Shown here: piece by piece, positions 17,500 to 30,226 of the stretch
Position numbering within the stretch: position 1 is the stretch's first letter
Layout: every line of letters starts with the position of its first letter
Assembly: GCA_950097015.1 (NCBI GenBank)
Contig: CATNEN010000034.1
Span: forward strand, 6,590,501-6,654,500
Direction: 5' to 3'
Length of the DNA: 64,000 nt
From: Macrostomum hystrix
Lineage: Eukaryota > Platyhelminthes > Macrostomidae
Program-made: the position numbers and the translations under genes
The notes under the pieces: generated by a model
What the model was told of the DNA's origin: nothing
Database searches by the model: none
The model's input: only the letters and a program-made list of their open reading frames with translations

Positions 17500-18230
17500 A
17501 AAGTAGAGAGAGGATTAAGAGAGTAGAGACAGGATTGAGAGAGTAGAGACAGGATTAAGAGAGTAGAGACAGGATTAACAGAGTAGAGACAGGGTTAAGA
17601 GAGTAGAGACAGGATTAAGAGAGTAGAGACAGGATTAAGAGCTGGTAGAGACAGGATTAAGAGAGTAGAGACAGGATTGAGAGAGTAGAGACAGGATTAA
17701 GAGAGTAGAGACAGGATTAAGAGAGTAGAGACAGGATTAAGAGCTGGTAGAGACAGGATTAAGAGAGTAGAGACAGGATTAAGAGAGTAGAGACAGGATT
17801 AAGAGAGTAGAGACAGGATTAAGAGAGTAGAGACAGGATTAAGAGCTGGTAGAGACAGGATTAAGAGCTGGTAGAGACAGGATTAAGAGAGTAGAGACAG
17901 GATTAAGAGAGTAGAGACAGGATTAAGAGCTGGTAGAGACAGGATTAAGAGCTGGTAGAGACAGGATTAAGAGAGTAGAGACAGGATTGAGAGAGTAGAG
18001 ACAGGATTAAGAGAATAGAGACAGGATTAAGAGCTGGTAGAGACAGGATTAAGAGAGTAGAGACAGGATTAAGAGAGTAGAGACAGGATTAAGAGAGTAG
18101 AGACAGGATTAAGAGCTGGTAGAGACAGGATTAAGAGCTGGTAGAGACAGGATTAAGAGAGTAGAGACAGGATTAAGAGAGTAGAGACAGGATTAAGAGC
18201 TGGTAGAGAGATGATTAAGAGAGTAGAGTC
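17500..18230 (-). repeat. 20/22-bp minisatellite
   Basis: Units of GAGAGTAGAGACAGGATTAA alternate with a 22-bp variant carrying GAGCTGGTAGAG. The alternation forms a higher-order pattern in 17640-18200. It lies directly upstream of the first visible amidohydrolase exon. Confidence 0.94.
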
Positions 18231-19600
18231 TCAATCTAAATATTTAACTAAGGAATTGCAAATGAACAATGCTGAAGTCCTATAAAGGTAGGAAGGTAGG
18301 AAAATGGTATATATTTCAATTAACTTTGGTGCAGTTAAGAGGGAACTGAAAAAATGTGCGTAGGAAAAATAAAGGAAAAAAACAAAAAATGGAAAGGGAA
18401 CACTTGTACTGATATTTGGTTTGCCGCATAGCAACCAAGAATCACTTTTTGTTTTAAAGTGAAACGGAAACAACAGAAGTCAAGATTTTTCTGCAACTCA
18501 TTTCAACTCCTCGGTTGCTATGCGGCAGGGAAGCGTTAAAAAATGAAAATAAATTTTAATCTATTAATCAGATAAATGAAACAGCAGGTAAATGTTCTAA
18601 TTAAATAAATGTCAGAAGGCTATCAAATCTCAAATTTCAATTATGTGTAGAAAAGAAGAAAAACCACATTAGAAGATATAATATCTATAGTTAAAGGCGC
18701 ACCTATATAGCCATTGTGCAGTGTAAAAACTGTCAACAGTGAACATGATCGCTGAAAATAATTGTAATAGAAAACAATTACTGTGGCTTTGAAGCTATTC
18801 ACAAAAATAAAATTTTCTGCCGTGCCAATGGAAGAAAAATATTGTCCTTGCTTTGAAATCTAATTATCTGAGAATACAGAAAATGGTTTGATTAATTTAA
18901 ATTCGCGCCAATTCAGTGCGTTATAAAAAATGGTGCGTTAACTTTTAAATGTCATACTGCTTCTAAAATAGTTTCCTGGAGTAGCATTTTCCTAGAAAAC
19001 AAATCGTCTCAACGAAAAACACAATCAGACAAAAAAGTAAGAAACTCGCGGCAACATTCTAAGAAAATCTTGGTTTCTTAGAAATAACGATTTCTCATCT
19101 TCACAAACGAAGATCGAAAATAGCGACAGATAATGTCGAAAAGGGATCAAAATCGAAAATAAAACAAGAAAAACTGGCTCAAGAAAGGTCTCACAGTGAG
19201 GCTGCAGGCGTGGGAAACTTGGAATAAATCGCTAGTAGAAAAGGAAAAAAGTAACAATATTTAAAGCAATACTAAATAAAAAGATGCAAATACTTGATAG
19301 AGGGGATAACAACCTTTGCTTTGATATGAACAATGTATAATAAATAGTCACGGTTATTTTATTCCATTCAAGTTAATCTAGTCAGTTAGAGTACATTTAG
19401 TGGAATATTAAATGGGCTAATTCGATAAATAGGTCAACTAACATATTAAATCAGTCACATCTCTCCTATTTTTTACAAAATTAATGAAAAAAACTCGAAA
19501 GCTTTGTATAACTTTCTAAGAAAACATGGAACAGAAATAAAAGGCACTTCGATACAAGGGCAATGAAACTCTCGGTCGAAATAGTCATTTACTGTCTGTT
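18231..19600. other. AT-rich gene-free stretch
   Basis: No coding potential was recognised. It contains an inverted repeat with 14-bp perfect arms (18423-18436 and 18513-18526, GCCGCATAGCAACC and its complement). Confidence 0.5.
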
Positions 19601-19629
19601 GCTAGCCTGGGAACAAATTGCGAGGGAAA

Positions 19630-20415
19630 ATATGATGCATAAAGGACGAGGGAGAAATTGTGAGCGGCAGAAGGCGAGGGATAGAGGGCGAGGGGCAGAA
19701 AGCGAGGGGTAGAAGGCGAGGGGCAGGAGGCGAGGGGTAGAAGGCGAGGGGCAGGAGGCGAGGGGTAGAAGGCGAGGGGTACAAGGTGAGGGGAAGAAGA
19801 CATGAAAATAATAGCGGGAAAATGGTGACGGAGAAACAGCGTGGAAAATTTCGAGGGATAAATGGAGAGGGACGAAAGGCGAGGAACGAATGGCAAAGGA
19901 ACGAATGGCGAGGGACGAATGGCGAGGGACAAATGGCGAAGGAGGACGAATAGCAAGGGAGTAATGGCGAGGGACGAATGGCGAGGAAGTAATGGCGACG
20001 GACGAATGGTGACGGAGTCATGGCGAGGGACAAATGGCGAGGGGAGAAAGGCGAGGGACGAATGGCGAGGGACAAATGGCGAGCGACGAATGGCGAGGGG
20101 CGAATGGCGAGGGACGAATGGCGAGGGACGAATGGCGAAGGAGGACGAATGGCGAGGGATTAATGGCGAGGGACGAATGGCGAGGAAGTAATGGCGAGGG
20201 AGTAATGGCGAGGGACGAATGGTGAGGGAGTCATGGCGAGGGACAAACGGCGAGGGGAGAAAGGCGAGGGACGAATGGCGAGGGACGAATGGCGAAGGAG
20301 GACGAATGGCGAGGGACGAATGGCGAGGAAGTAATGGCGAGGGAGTAATGGCGAGGGACGAATTGTGAGGGAGTCATGGCGAGGGAGTCATGGCGAGGGA
20401 CGAATGGCGAGGGAA
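19630..20415 (+). repeat. 15-bp purine-rich minisatellite
   Basis: Two related arrays, 19655-19800 (AGGCGAGGGGTAGA type) and 19860-20415 (GGGACGAATGGCGAG type), give a nearly pure purine plus strand. They lie immediately 3' of the MCU stop codon. Confidence 0.93.
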
Positions 20416-20523
20416 AATTTTAATTCAACAATGAGAAGCGATAAATGGGGAAGGAAGATCCGAATCCAATGCCCGTCTCTAAAGTGCAAGTCAACTAAAG
20501 TGCAACAGATGCAAGCGGCCAAC

Positions 20524-23500
20524 TCAGCAGCCGGGCTTCTGTTCGGCGGGCGCCAGAAGCAGCGGGTCCCTCAGCCGCCTCATGTCGCTCTCCAGCTGTG
20601 CAATCTGGTCTCTGAGGCTGTTGTATTGCTCGATGTCAAACTTCACCTTGGCGGCGTCGGAGTGAAACTTTTTGAGATATTCGCGATCCCACACTTGCGG
20701 AAATGTGTACTCCTGAGCAATGGAATGAGTGGGAATAATGTAAAATGTACTCAGTTATCAGACAGGTACTAATGTGCGTCATTATTCAATACTAAAAGGA
20801 ACTAAGTCACTCCACAATTCTGAGTCACTAGGTACTAGGTCCATTAAAACATGTGCACTCTGTCACTCTAAACAGGTGCACTCTGTCACTCTAAACAGGT
20901 GCACTCTGTCACTCTAAACAGGTGCACTCTGTCACTCTAAACAGGTGCACTCTGTCACTCTAAACAGGTGCACTCTGTCACTCTAAACAGGTGCACTCTG
21001 TCACTCTAAACAGGTGCACTCTGTCACTCTAAACAGGTACACTCTGTCACTCTAAACAGGTGCACTCTGTCACTCTAAACAGGTGCACTCTGTCACTCTA
21101 AACAGGTACACTCTGTCACTCTAAACAGGTGCACTCTGTCACTCTAAACAGGTACACCGTGTTACAAAAATGCTGCAGACTGACTCTTGCAAAAAAATCC
21201 TCCTTACAAGCGTCAGTCTAGCTGGCAAAAAAAGCAATAAGACCCACCTGTTTAGTAATGACATAGTAGGCATAGGCCACCATCACGGTGCCATAGCCAA
21301 CAAAGTAGATCACGGGCTCCATAATGTCCCAGCTGTATTCCCACCAGGTCAGCCTGGCCAGAAAGCCGAACTGCAGGCCCATGAAGGACAGGCCGAGCCA
21401 GGTGAGAGCCCGAGTGCGCTGCGAGGCCCGGTTGGCCAGCTGGATGCGCACCTGGCAACACGGCAGGGAACAAGTCGGATTGGGGGACCAGAGAGATATT
21501 GAGACACAGCATTACATCACAGACAGCAGATCACATACAGCAGCAGATAACACAGCAGCAGATCACACACAGCATTACATGACACACAGCATTACATCAC
21601 AGACAGCAGATCACACACAGCATTACATCACAGACAGCAGATCACACACAGCATTACATCACAGACAGCAGATCACACACAGCATTACATCACAGACAGC
21701 AGATCACACACAGCTTTACATCACAGGCAGCAGATCACACACAGCTTTACATCACAGACAGCAGATCACACACAGCATTACATCATTACATCACAGACAG
21801 CAGATCACACACAGCTTTACATCACAGGCAGCAGATCACACACAGCTTTACATCACAGACAGCAGATCACACACAGCATTACATCATTACATCACAGACA
21901 GCAGATCACACACAGCTTTACATCACAGACAGCAGATCACACACAGCTTTACATCACAGACAGCAGATCACACACAGCTTTACATCACAGACAGCAGATC
22001 ACACACAGCTTTACATCACAGACAGCAGATCACACACAGCTTTACATCACAGACAGCAGATCACACACAGCTTTACATCACAGACAGCAGATCACACACA
22101 GCTTTACATCACAGACAGCAGATCACACACAGCTTTACATCACAGACAGCAGATCACACACAGCTTTACATCACAGGCAGCAGATCACACACAGCTTTAC
22201 ATCACAGACAGCAGATCACACACAGCATTACATCATTACATCACAGACAGCAGATCACACACAGCTTTACATCACAGGCAGCAGATCACACACAGCTTTA
22301 CATCACAGACAGCAGATCACACACAGCTTTACATCACAGACAGCAGATCACACACAGCTTTACTTCACAGGCAGCAGATCACACAGTAGATTCCATACAG
22401 AAGTTAGACGCAGACACTAGAATGATATGCTCACATCCTCCAACGGTTGAATTTGTCGCCGAAGCTCAGCCAGCCGGTCGCCCAGCTGACTCTCGCGTGC
22501 CTCCTGAAACTGCCGAACTCCCAGTCCGGTGTACAACTGGGCGATGCTGTTTCGCACCTCGTCCAACTGCTGCTGCTGCGGCTGCAGTTGAGTGCTAGCG
22601 GATTCAGTGAGCACGGCAGGTGCAGCTACATCGTAACGAGACTCGTTCAGTTGGACTTGAAAGCCGCCACTTTTCAGCAGACTCTCAATTGGATCCGAGC
22701 TGGCTATGCGAATACCTTCTGTGCTCAAAAGGGTTGCGGGAGGGTTCATTGACTGCTGAGAAACTGTTTTTTAGAGCTTTTCTACTCCTCTATGTACACA
22801 GAGGAGCCGCATTTACTCTTCTTTATTGTACGAGTACATTGGGCAGCCAACATTTCTATCCCTTCGTGTACATTGGGCAGCCAACATTTCTATCCCTTCG
22901 TGTACATTGGGCAGCCAACATTTCTATCCCTTCGTGTACATTGGGCAGCCAACATTTCTATCCCTTCGTGTACATTGTGCAGCCAGCATTTCTATTCATG
23001 TACGTTGGGCAGACAGCATTTCTATCCCTTCATGTACATTGGGCAGCAAGTATCCCCATCCCTCTTTAAGTACGTTGAGCAGCCAGCTGTGTACATTAAG
23101 CAGTCAAATTACTTATTAAGGTCTACTCATCAATAATTTCTCTCGTTATTATAATTTGATCTTATGATTTAAATTTCGACACCGCTTTCTTTCATTTCAA
23201 AGCGAAATGCGCATCAGGCTACTTATCCTATGATTAGTAGAAAGTATGGCGCACCTCTAGTATAGAAGGCTACCATTTCAAGGCCGCGATCCTCCTCTCG
23301 AACGCAGCCAATCAGATCGCCCACTGTGTCCGTCAGCGGCTTGAGTGTGAACTGGCAGGCGGCTCCGCCGCGACCCGGAAGTGGCAGCCGAAAGCGCGGC
23401 AGGCCGGCTTCAAAGACGAGACTGGCCTGAGAGGCCACCTGGCTGCTGCAGTAGCTGCGTCGGCTTTCTAACGAAAATGGTTGCCAGGCAACGGATGTCA

Positions 23501-23561
23501 CAACAGCCACTTGCAAATGGCGATGGTGCAGGCGAAAATGCTGCCAGCAACGATTGAGCAT
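20524..23561 (-). CDS. MCU: mitochondrial calcium uniporter pore subunit, complete
   Basis: Four exons (23255-23561, 22435-22718, 21248-21451, 20524-20712) join in phase into 327 residues, against 351 in human. The ATG at 23561 opens a basic, mitochondrial-presequence-like N-terminus ([17 protein letters not shown]). An MCU-type N-terminal domain follows ([23 protein letters not shown]), then a coiled coil. Exon 3 carries two membrane helices around the selectivity-filter motif WDIMEP at 238-243. Exon 4 gives the C-terminal coiled coil ([17 protein letters not shown]). MCU conducts calcium across the inner mitochondrial membrane. All introns have GT/AG ends, and each holds a different minisatellite. 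MICU or EMRE partners are not in the window. Confidence 0.95.
20850..21160 (-). repeat. 23-bp minisatellite in MCU intron 3
   Basis: Thirteen or so units with core CAGGTGCACTCTGTCACTCT, nearly perfect. Confidence 0.94.
21515..22385 (-). repeat. 31-bp minisatellite in MCU intron 2
   Basis: Units contain CAGATCACACACAGCTTTAC and ATCACAGACAG. Three longer units carry an extra CATTACAT, near 21780, 21880 and 22230. The first part (to 21710) uses a CATTACAT variant instead of CTTTACAT. Confidence 0.94.
22830..23095 (-). repeat. 34-bp minisatellite in MCU intron 1
   Basis: About eight units with core TGTACATTGGGCAGCCAACA; the copies nearest exon 1 are diverged. Confidence 0.92.
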
Positions 23562-26244
23562 GGCCAACTAATCTAGCGATAAACTGGCTGAAAAACTGTG
23601 ATTTTTGCATATAAAAATCAAATAGTAGGCGTGCTGTACTTATGTTGTGCATAACACTAAAAAGGTATTGTACTAAAATAATAGCTAGTCAATATATAGG
23701 AATCGTTTCTAACAAACAATTTGATAATCAGTAAACTAGATTCCTGTGAGACAAAGTTAGAAGAAAAGAAATCATCTCAATTGTTGTATTTAAATATTAG
23801 AAAAGGGTTATAGCATTACAATAGAAAATTAGTATTTGTGCATATACATAACATGGCTTGGAGTTAGCTTTTTCAGATAATAACTGTCATTCTAATTCTG
23901 AGGAAAATAAAAAATTAAATATTAATATAAGGAAATTCATTTGTATTCTGCTAGTCTTTGCTAGTTTGACTTGAATAATATAATTGGTTGCTTTAGCTCT
24001 GTCCAGAGGAAAAAAATAGTGAGAACACTCAGACCAAAGACTGATTCATTCAAAAAAAACTCTGAATGAAAATATTTATTAAGATAATAGAGTACTTTTT
24101 TTCTAGGTTCATTTTTCCATGCGCTCATAGATTTACATTTTACAGATTTACTGCTAAAGTAGCTGCAAAAAAACAATATATTCTTGGCAGTTAAAGTTAG
24201 AATTTTCCACCAGTAAATTATGTCATATGCTAGAAACAACTTATAGCTAACATCTAGAAATCGTAGTAACATCTAGAAATCCCATAATTGAGCAACAATA
24301 GTATTTTTTATTTTGTAATCTATATAGTAAATTTCAGGTTCTTACAATATATAAATATGTTTACATTCTATATACCTTATTCATTATCTACCTTCCTCTT
24401 TAGCAGTAAATTTGTTCTATTTTCAGTGCAAGATATAAAAATCTAGAGCAAAGTCTCTTTTTTGAAAGCTTAAATTAAATTCTGAACACAATTTATTGAC
24501 AAATACTACAGCTGTGACACATGTAATTGACAGATAAGCACACTGCACAGAGACATTCCTGACAGCATTTATTCCTGACACCAATGGGCATTTAGAAGAA
24601 TAACTTAAGATATTCTATAAATAACTTCGAGACATCAGATTTTCTGGATAAAATTAATCTGTGACCTGACTTGACTTTTTAATAATTCATGAAAATTAAT
24701 CAAGTCGAATTTTTCGATGAACTTATAGATTAACATTTAATAAAGGTTAAGATCCGAAACATTTTAGCGAAAGAAATATTTTAGAAAAAATATTATTAGA
24801 CTGGATACTTTTTATGAAACGCTGCTTAACAATTTCATTCCGCATATATTTGTTTATACGTTCTTATTAAACAAGCTCTCACGAGGCGCCGATTTAGATT
24901 TTGACGGAAATCATATGACATGATCATGATGAACCATGGCAAGCATTCAGATAACATATAAGAACTTAGTAGCACATACTGGCCGTCTGCTGTAATTTTC
25001 TAGTTGTTCTAGTTAAATATCATTTTCTATTCTTAATATAGTAAACTAACTGCATGGGTCTGTAAATTAAAAAGGAACAACTAGTAGTACTTGAACTATT
25101 ATTAGTCGCATATTAGATGTAAGGAATTGGATGATCTAAGATGGGATACTTGTTCTGTGTGGTGTGCATGAGCTAGAGCATCATCAATAAATAGGATGAA
25201 TATATAAGTAACCGGTGCGAGGGTGTCACCTCGCTGCACACAGGTTGTTTCTAAGGTCTCAGTCGGATCCGTCCAATTTTAAGTAGACTATAGCTTATAG
25301 CCATTGTGCTCCGATACAGGTCAGAGACGGCCCCTCGAGAGGATCGGTGGAACTCTGTAAAGAGCTACGAGCTTAGGAAAAGCCCAAACCGCAGACAAGA
25401 GTCAAAGAAAGCTTTTAAGAAATCCACGTTCTTATTATTTCAGTAGCTGCTTGTTGGCATTAGAGATGACAGCATAGGTGCAATGATTAAGGACCTCTGT
25501 AGTAAACAATACATCGAATACAGAGATCATTTAAGTTTGTCTACAGGCTAGATTTCATGGAAAGGTAACAATATTGAGATAGAAGCATTTCTATAGTCAA
25601 GATATGTTTTCGACAGAGCATGTCCCTGTTAGAAATTGTAGGCCTATACGTTAGATTTCTCGAATAAGATTATTATTGCTACAGCTGCGATGGTCCGAAT
25701 TGCTTGCGACTAGCATACCGTTGATTTTGCACATAGTTTGGCATTTTGTATTAAAGCTTTATTGTCTTACCTAGAGCTTTGTTAGACCCATGACCATTTG
25801 AAAACTAAACGAAAGCAAAAATCATTGGTGATCGACAGCCCTATACTCTATCACATTTCACATGCGATTGCGATTGTGTAAAAGCAACATTCTTCGTAGC
25901 CCAGGGACTTCTAATCTATTTTTAGCAGCTGCTGTTATAATCAAACGACAGGCTTCTCAGTGCCAAAACAGCATCGCTAAAAAACTAAAAAAGTTCGGCT
26001 GTAAAACTCGAAAGCAGACAGAAAATTGGAGCATAATTATCATTTCTCATAACAAAAATAGAAAGAGAGAAATACGGCAAAAGCTACTCGACCTTACATT
26101 GTGTCCGAACTACAATAGAAAGGTGGAAAATAAAAACAGTCAGCTGCATAAACACCGAAGATTCACTGACTGACTCGATCATTTGAGTGAGTCTAAGCCT
26201 ATTTTACTGCAAAACCAAATCCAAGAAGCACAGCGTCTTCAAAA
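23562..26244. other. 2.7-kb AT-rich divergent intergenic region
   Basis: It separates the MCU start (minus) from the start of the CaaX-box gene (plus). It contains the decayed reverse transcriptase at 25120-25430. No other gene, repeat or clear promoter element was recognised. Confidence 0.5.
25120..25430 (-). pseudogene. decayed LINE reverse transcriptase fragment
   Basis: The minus strand reads through pieces of a reverse transcriptase palm domain: VDFLKAFFDS, DLYRSTMA and, in a shifted frame, RGDTLAPVTYIFILF. These correspond to the conserved 'DF.KAFDS' and 'QGD.LAP' blocks of non-LTR elements. In-frame stops and frameshifts show that it is dead. Confidence 0.7.
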
Positions 26245-28906
26245 ATGGACCTTCTTGATGTTAATCGGTCTCAACAAGGGCAGCTTGGCGACCGGCGGAC
26301 ATCGTCAGCCAGCACTGGCAGGCTTCTTGCACGACGCTGCGCTGCTGCTGGCCTGCCAGCCGCTCACGAGGCAGGTAGCGAAGATCGCCAGAGACGGCCG
26401 GCTAGCGTTTTTGAACTGCGATCGGAGCAACAGCAAGCCGGTGAGGAAGACTGCCAACTTGCATCTAATTATCACCGTTTCACAGTCACATTCCGTGTAA
26501 CTGACGCGCAGGAAATATACTGAGAGCGCAATATTTTGTAGTTCTACTAAACTTGGTCTCTTTGTTTCAGTCGATGTTCGTCGTTCGATTAGCCCGGCCG
26601 ATAGCACTCCCCACAATGAGGTCAGCATTGAAAGCCGAGACACCAGCCGGGACAAAAGAGCGACTAGTACGGAGGCCAGTCCATCAAAGCCACGCTGGGC
26701 CATTCGATCAGTGTCGGTAGTGGCCAAGCCCAGACGATTTTCGACACCGGCATCGCCTATGGCGCTGCAAAGGTCAATGTCGGTTCTGCCACCCGGCAGC
26801 CGACGTCCGAGCGCCGGATCGATCGGCAAGGTCGGCATCAGCTCGTCTAAGCCCTCGTCCGACGTTCCCGACGGGATGCGCCTCGCTGCCGGCTCCAGTC
26901 GCATTGAGGAGCTGGACGAGGTCACGGACAGCGAGAACGACGATGGAGACGACATATTTGCGCCAACCGACGAGCGAGTACAGACAATCGACTTCACGCG
27001 CATTCGCACACAGAGCATCCAGATAACCAAGAATGAGCTGAGGGGAAAAGCAGACAATTTTAAATCTTTAAAACGACAGGTGAAGAACTTCTTTTACGAG
27101 AGTCGGACGGAACCAATGACGGATGAGCAGGGCAACGTGGAGCTGCCAATGTATCCGTGTGTTCAGTCCAGAGACGACCACGACTCGGGCCTGCTCACCA
27201 GCCAGCGCTTGTTCCGCCTGGCCAGGCACGAGCAGCTGGAGCTCCAGGACCGCAGCACACAGCACAAGCGGCAGCGCCACGAGCCAGGAGAGACCGTGGA
27301 CGACTACGAGTTTGCATGGATTGTGAAACGCGCCTCTCAGAGTCCCGTGGCCGCTGCCGCCAGCAGCACTGCCAGCGACGGACACCACGATGACACCGAG
27401 GACGGAATTGAGAAGCAGAGCAAAAGGCACACCACCGGCAATACGTACAAATCGAAGGTTGGCTCCAACACAGTTGAATTTCGTGAACGCGTGGACGCAT
27501 TTCTGCGAATAAAGAAGAAGACCTCTGTGGGAAATCGCAGCGACTACCTGCTGGAATCGGAGCATGCGAGAGCGCGCAGGGCTCAGCTTCTGGGGTTGTA
27601 CGGCCTGGTTGAGGCGCCCACAAGTGATGCACTTAGCGAGGAGGAGCGAGGAATGCTGAGGGCGTTTCTATTGGAACGGTATCATGACCCCACCGATAAT
27701 GGTGGAACAGTAGAAGAGAGATTCCCGTGTAACTGCTGCGGCCCAGATAATGCGCCCGTGGTCGAATCTCGCTATTCGACGGCCAGGTACTACTACGACT
27801 TGCTGTTTGCCAATCGCAAGAACGACAGCTTCACGGTGAGATTCGATCTGGTGCACTGCCTGCCCAGGTTCCTGCTGCACTACAAGTTCCATAAGCGGCT
27901 CTACGACTGTCTGGACGCAACAGAGCGCCAAGACCTTGTCAAGGCGGCAACAGACATTGTGCTGAGCTACAACCTCAACCACTGCACGCTGCAGATGCCC
28001 TACGGCAAGTACCGAACCAATGCTTTCCCGGCATTCTTCGTGTACATCATCGTGCCGGATCCTGCCAGATACCTGGAGATCTTCGAGGTCTGCAATCCGC
28101 CAGTCAAACCCGGTGAGCGCCAGAAGAAAAACAGCTGCGCGATCCCCAACTGGCCAGACAAGAGCTATGTGACCGAGTTCTGGACCTACTCCAAGGAGAG
28201 CTCCAGCCCGAGCGACAAGGACCCGCGCCTGGCGTCCAGCCTGTACGAGAAGAACGTCAGGCGGAAGCTGCAGCTGGTCCAGATGCCGGAGCTGCTGGTG
28301 ACCCGCCGGAACCCACCGCCGGAGCTCGCTATGCACAGAAGGAGGTCAGCTCGCCAGCAGAGGGGAGACTTCGATATCTTCGAGGACTTTGTGCTCATCC
28401 CGCATCAGGAGCTGCCGATGCTGGGCTTCGGCTCAGTGCAGCATCCGGCGCACGCATCGGACTCGCGGTCTGGACTGTCGGACATCAAGTTCCTGGACAG
28501 GCTGCTGCACGCGATGAACTCGTACGTGAGGAAGCACGTCAACACCCGGCAGAGGCGCCTGGATGGCAAGGAGGACCTCAGCTGCACCGTGAACCTCAGC
28601 CTGCAACACAGCTACGCTTTTAAGGGCCACCAGCGGGTGTACGGCTTCATCGGCTTCCCGCCCGCCTCCACATTCTGGACTGCGCTGGCCGAGGAGCAGC
28701 GGCAGAACGCCGCCCTGGCGGAGGCCGCCGTTACCCATGAGGACATCCGGCAGCTGTGCCCGACAACGGCACGCAAGGAGAGAGAGGAAGGTACTTCTGA
28801 AACTGGCGGCAGAGTAGCTGCGACTGCGGCATCCGTCAAGTCCGAAGGCTCGGATGATTTGATCGATGCCATGCGGGAGAAGCTGAATTCCTGCTGCATT
28901 CTGTAG
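26245..28906 (+). CDS. unrecognised 843-aa protein with C-terminal CaaX box
   Basis: Two exons, 26245-26440 and 26571-28906, are split by a 130-bp intron (GCCG|GTGAGG to TTTGTTTCAG) and join exactly in phase. The first 175 residues are basic, Ser/Arg-rich and probably disordered. An acidic stretch follows near 179-193 (EELDEVTDSENDDGDD). The rest looks folded, with a conserved-looking core around residues 465-565 (YYYDLLFANRKND, VHCLPRFLLHYKFHKRLYD, AFFVYIIVPDPARYLEIFE) preceded by FPCNCC at 450-455. The protein ends SCCIL, a CaaX box with Leu in the last place, which would favour geranylgeranylation and membrane attachment. I do not recognise the family. An AATAAA lies 64 bases after the stop. 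Strong codon structure over 2.3 kb makes it a real gene. Confidence 0.85.
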
Positions 28907-28969
28907 CTGTGCTGTCCGTGTACTTTGCATCCTTAAGAAATTTAGCATCGTGCCAGCCTATCTAGCTTC

Positions 28970-28975
28970 AATAAA
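28970..28975 (+). terminator. polyadenylation signal of the CaaX-box gene
   Basis: AATAAA lies 64 bases downstream of the TAG stop at 28904-28906, at the expected place for a short 3' UTR. Confidence 0.7.
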
Positions 28976-29504
28976 TAGCTAGTTGAACACAGAAAGGAAT
29001 TTTTTTGTTTCCTCATTTTGTCTATTTTTCGAACATTACTCGTAATATGGAATAATTAACTCGGCTACTGGCTAAAAAAGTAGTATTAAGGAGCTTCGCA
29101 AGAATTTTCTGGATTTGGATTTGAGAGAAGCAGTCAGTCAAGTTTTCTTAAAAAGAAACTTACTCATAAATTCGATTGGCCACAGCAAGGGTTATGCTGC
29201 TGCTACTTTTAAAAAAGCTCGTTGAGAAAGTGAATAAATTCCTACATTTTTGTGCCTGCCCATTATGGGTTACCGAACTTTGACTTCCACATGTAGTGAG
29301 TCGCTAGTTACTAGGCTTAGCATCTAGCTACCAATCCTGTATAGCTAGACATCGCCGCTGTGTGGTTTAGTCTAGTCTCCTTTATATATTTTGTTAATGA
29401 GTTAGAGTCATGGTCAGAATAGGAGAACTGTGGTCTTTTTTCCACGGTTTTTCCATGGAATTTTAGTATGCCCACGGCAGTTCCGCCAGCCTAAATCTTT
29501 CCAG

Positions 29505-29570
29505 CCAATGAAAGCGCCTAAATGGTCTCAACCAATGGTAGGGCTGGAAGGGGTCCAAAACGGCTATAAA
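29505..29570 (+). promoter_or_regulatory. CCAAT-CCAAT-TATA core promoter without an obvious gene
   Basis: Two CCAAT boxes (29505-29509 and 29532-29536) precede a TATAAA box at 29565-29570 with textbook spacing, resembling replication-dependent histone promoters. Transcription would start near 29595. The first downstream ATG (29647) opens only a 39-codon frame that ends in the SINE-like body at 29750. No recognisable gene follows. Confidence 0.4.
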
Positions 29571-29749
29571 TACTTGACACTCAAGAGCCCAAAAAACTCA
29601 GCGCGCGCGCTCTGAGAACTCAGAACCACGAAGTCGAAGTCTTGAGTATGTACAAGCTCAAACTTTCCGAGGCGAAGCTATTTTTATTTGGGGCGCAGCC
29701 GGGGAGAGAAGGTTTGGGGGCAATTTACGCCAACCTCCAAGGCACAATG

Positions 29750-29856
29750 AAAGTGTACACTGCCTGACGATGAGAAAGTCAGGGCAAATGTACACACCTG
29801 AGCGTATCCCTGCGTACGGTATCTGTGTGCGTGTGTGCTCAGGAGTTAGCGAAATG
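29750..29856 (+). mobile_element. SINE body fragment
   Basis: It shares AGTGTACACTGCCTGACGAT, TGTACACACCTG and GTGTGTGCTCAGGAGT in the same order with the SINE at 1143-1325. The tRNA-like head is not recognisable here. Confidence 0.55.
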
Positions 29857-30226
29857 GGGCAGAATTGCGGGTCTAGTGTCACCAGATAGGCAGCGAGAGC
29901 TCTCTTGGATAAGAGGCTGATCTTGTTAGGGACCGATTAGGCATTGATCTGCGACTCCTCCGTTCAGCATCCTCCGTTTTCAGTGTGGAAATGGTCCACA
30001 ATGTCTCCGAAATGTCTCCGACGTCTAGAGTTTCAGGTGTTGATAAATTTCTAAACAGATTTAAGGCGAGACAAGTCTTACGTGACAATCGACCCTTCTG
30101 ACTTGGGTGGCAGTAACCCCTACCGTTTATTTATTTCAGGTGCTTTTTTCATATGTTTATTTCAGGTGTTATTTCAGGTGTTATACAGTATAGAAACATT
30201 CTTAATTATCGAATAAATTACTATAC

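Noticed and set aside
25862-26173. 103-codon basic open frame upstream of the CaaX gene
   Set aside because: The composition is AT-driven, with no domain, and it has a stop before the real ATG at 26245.
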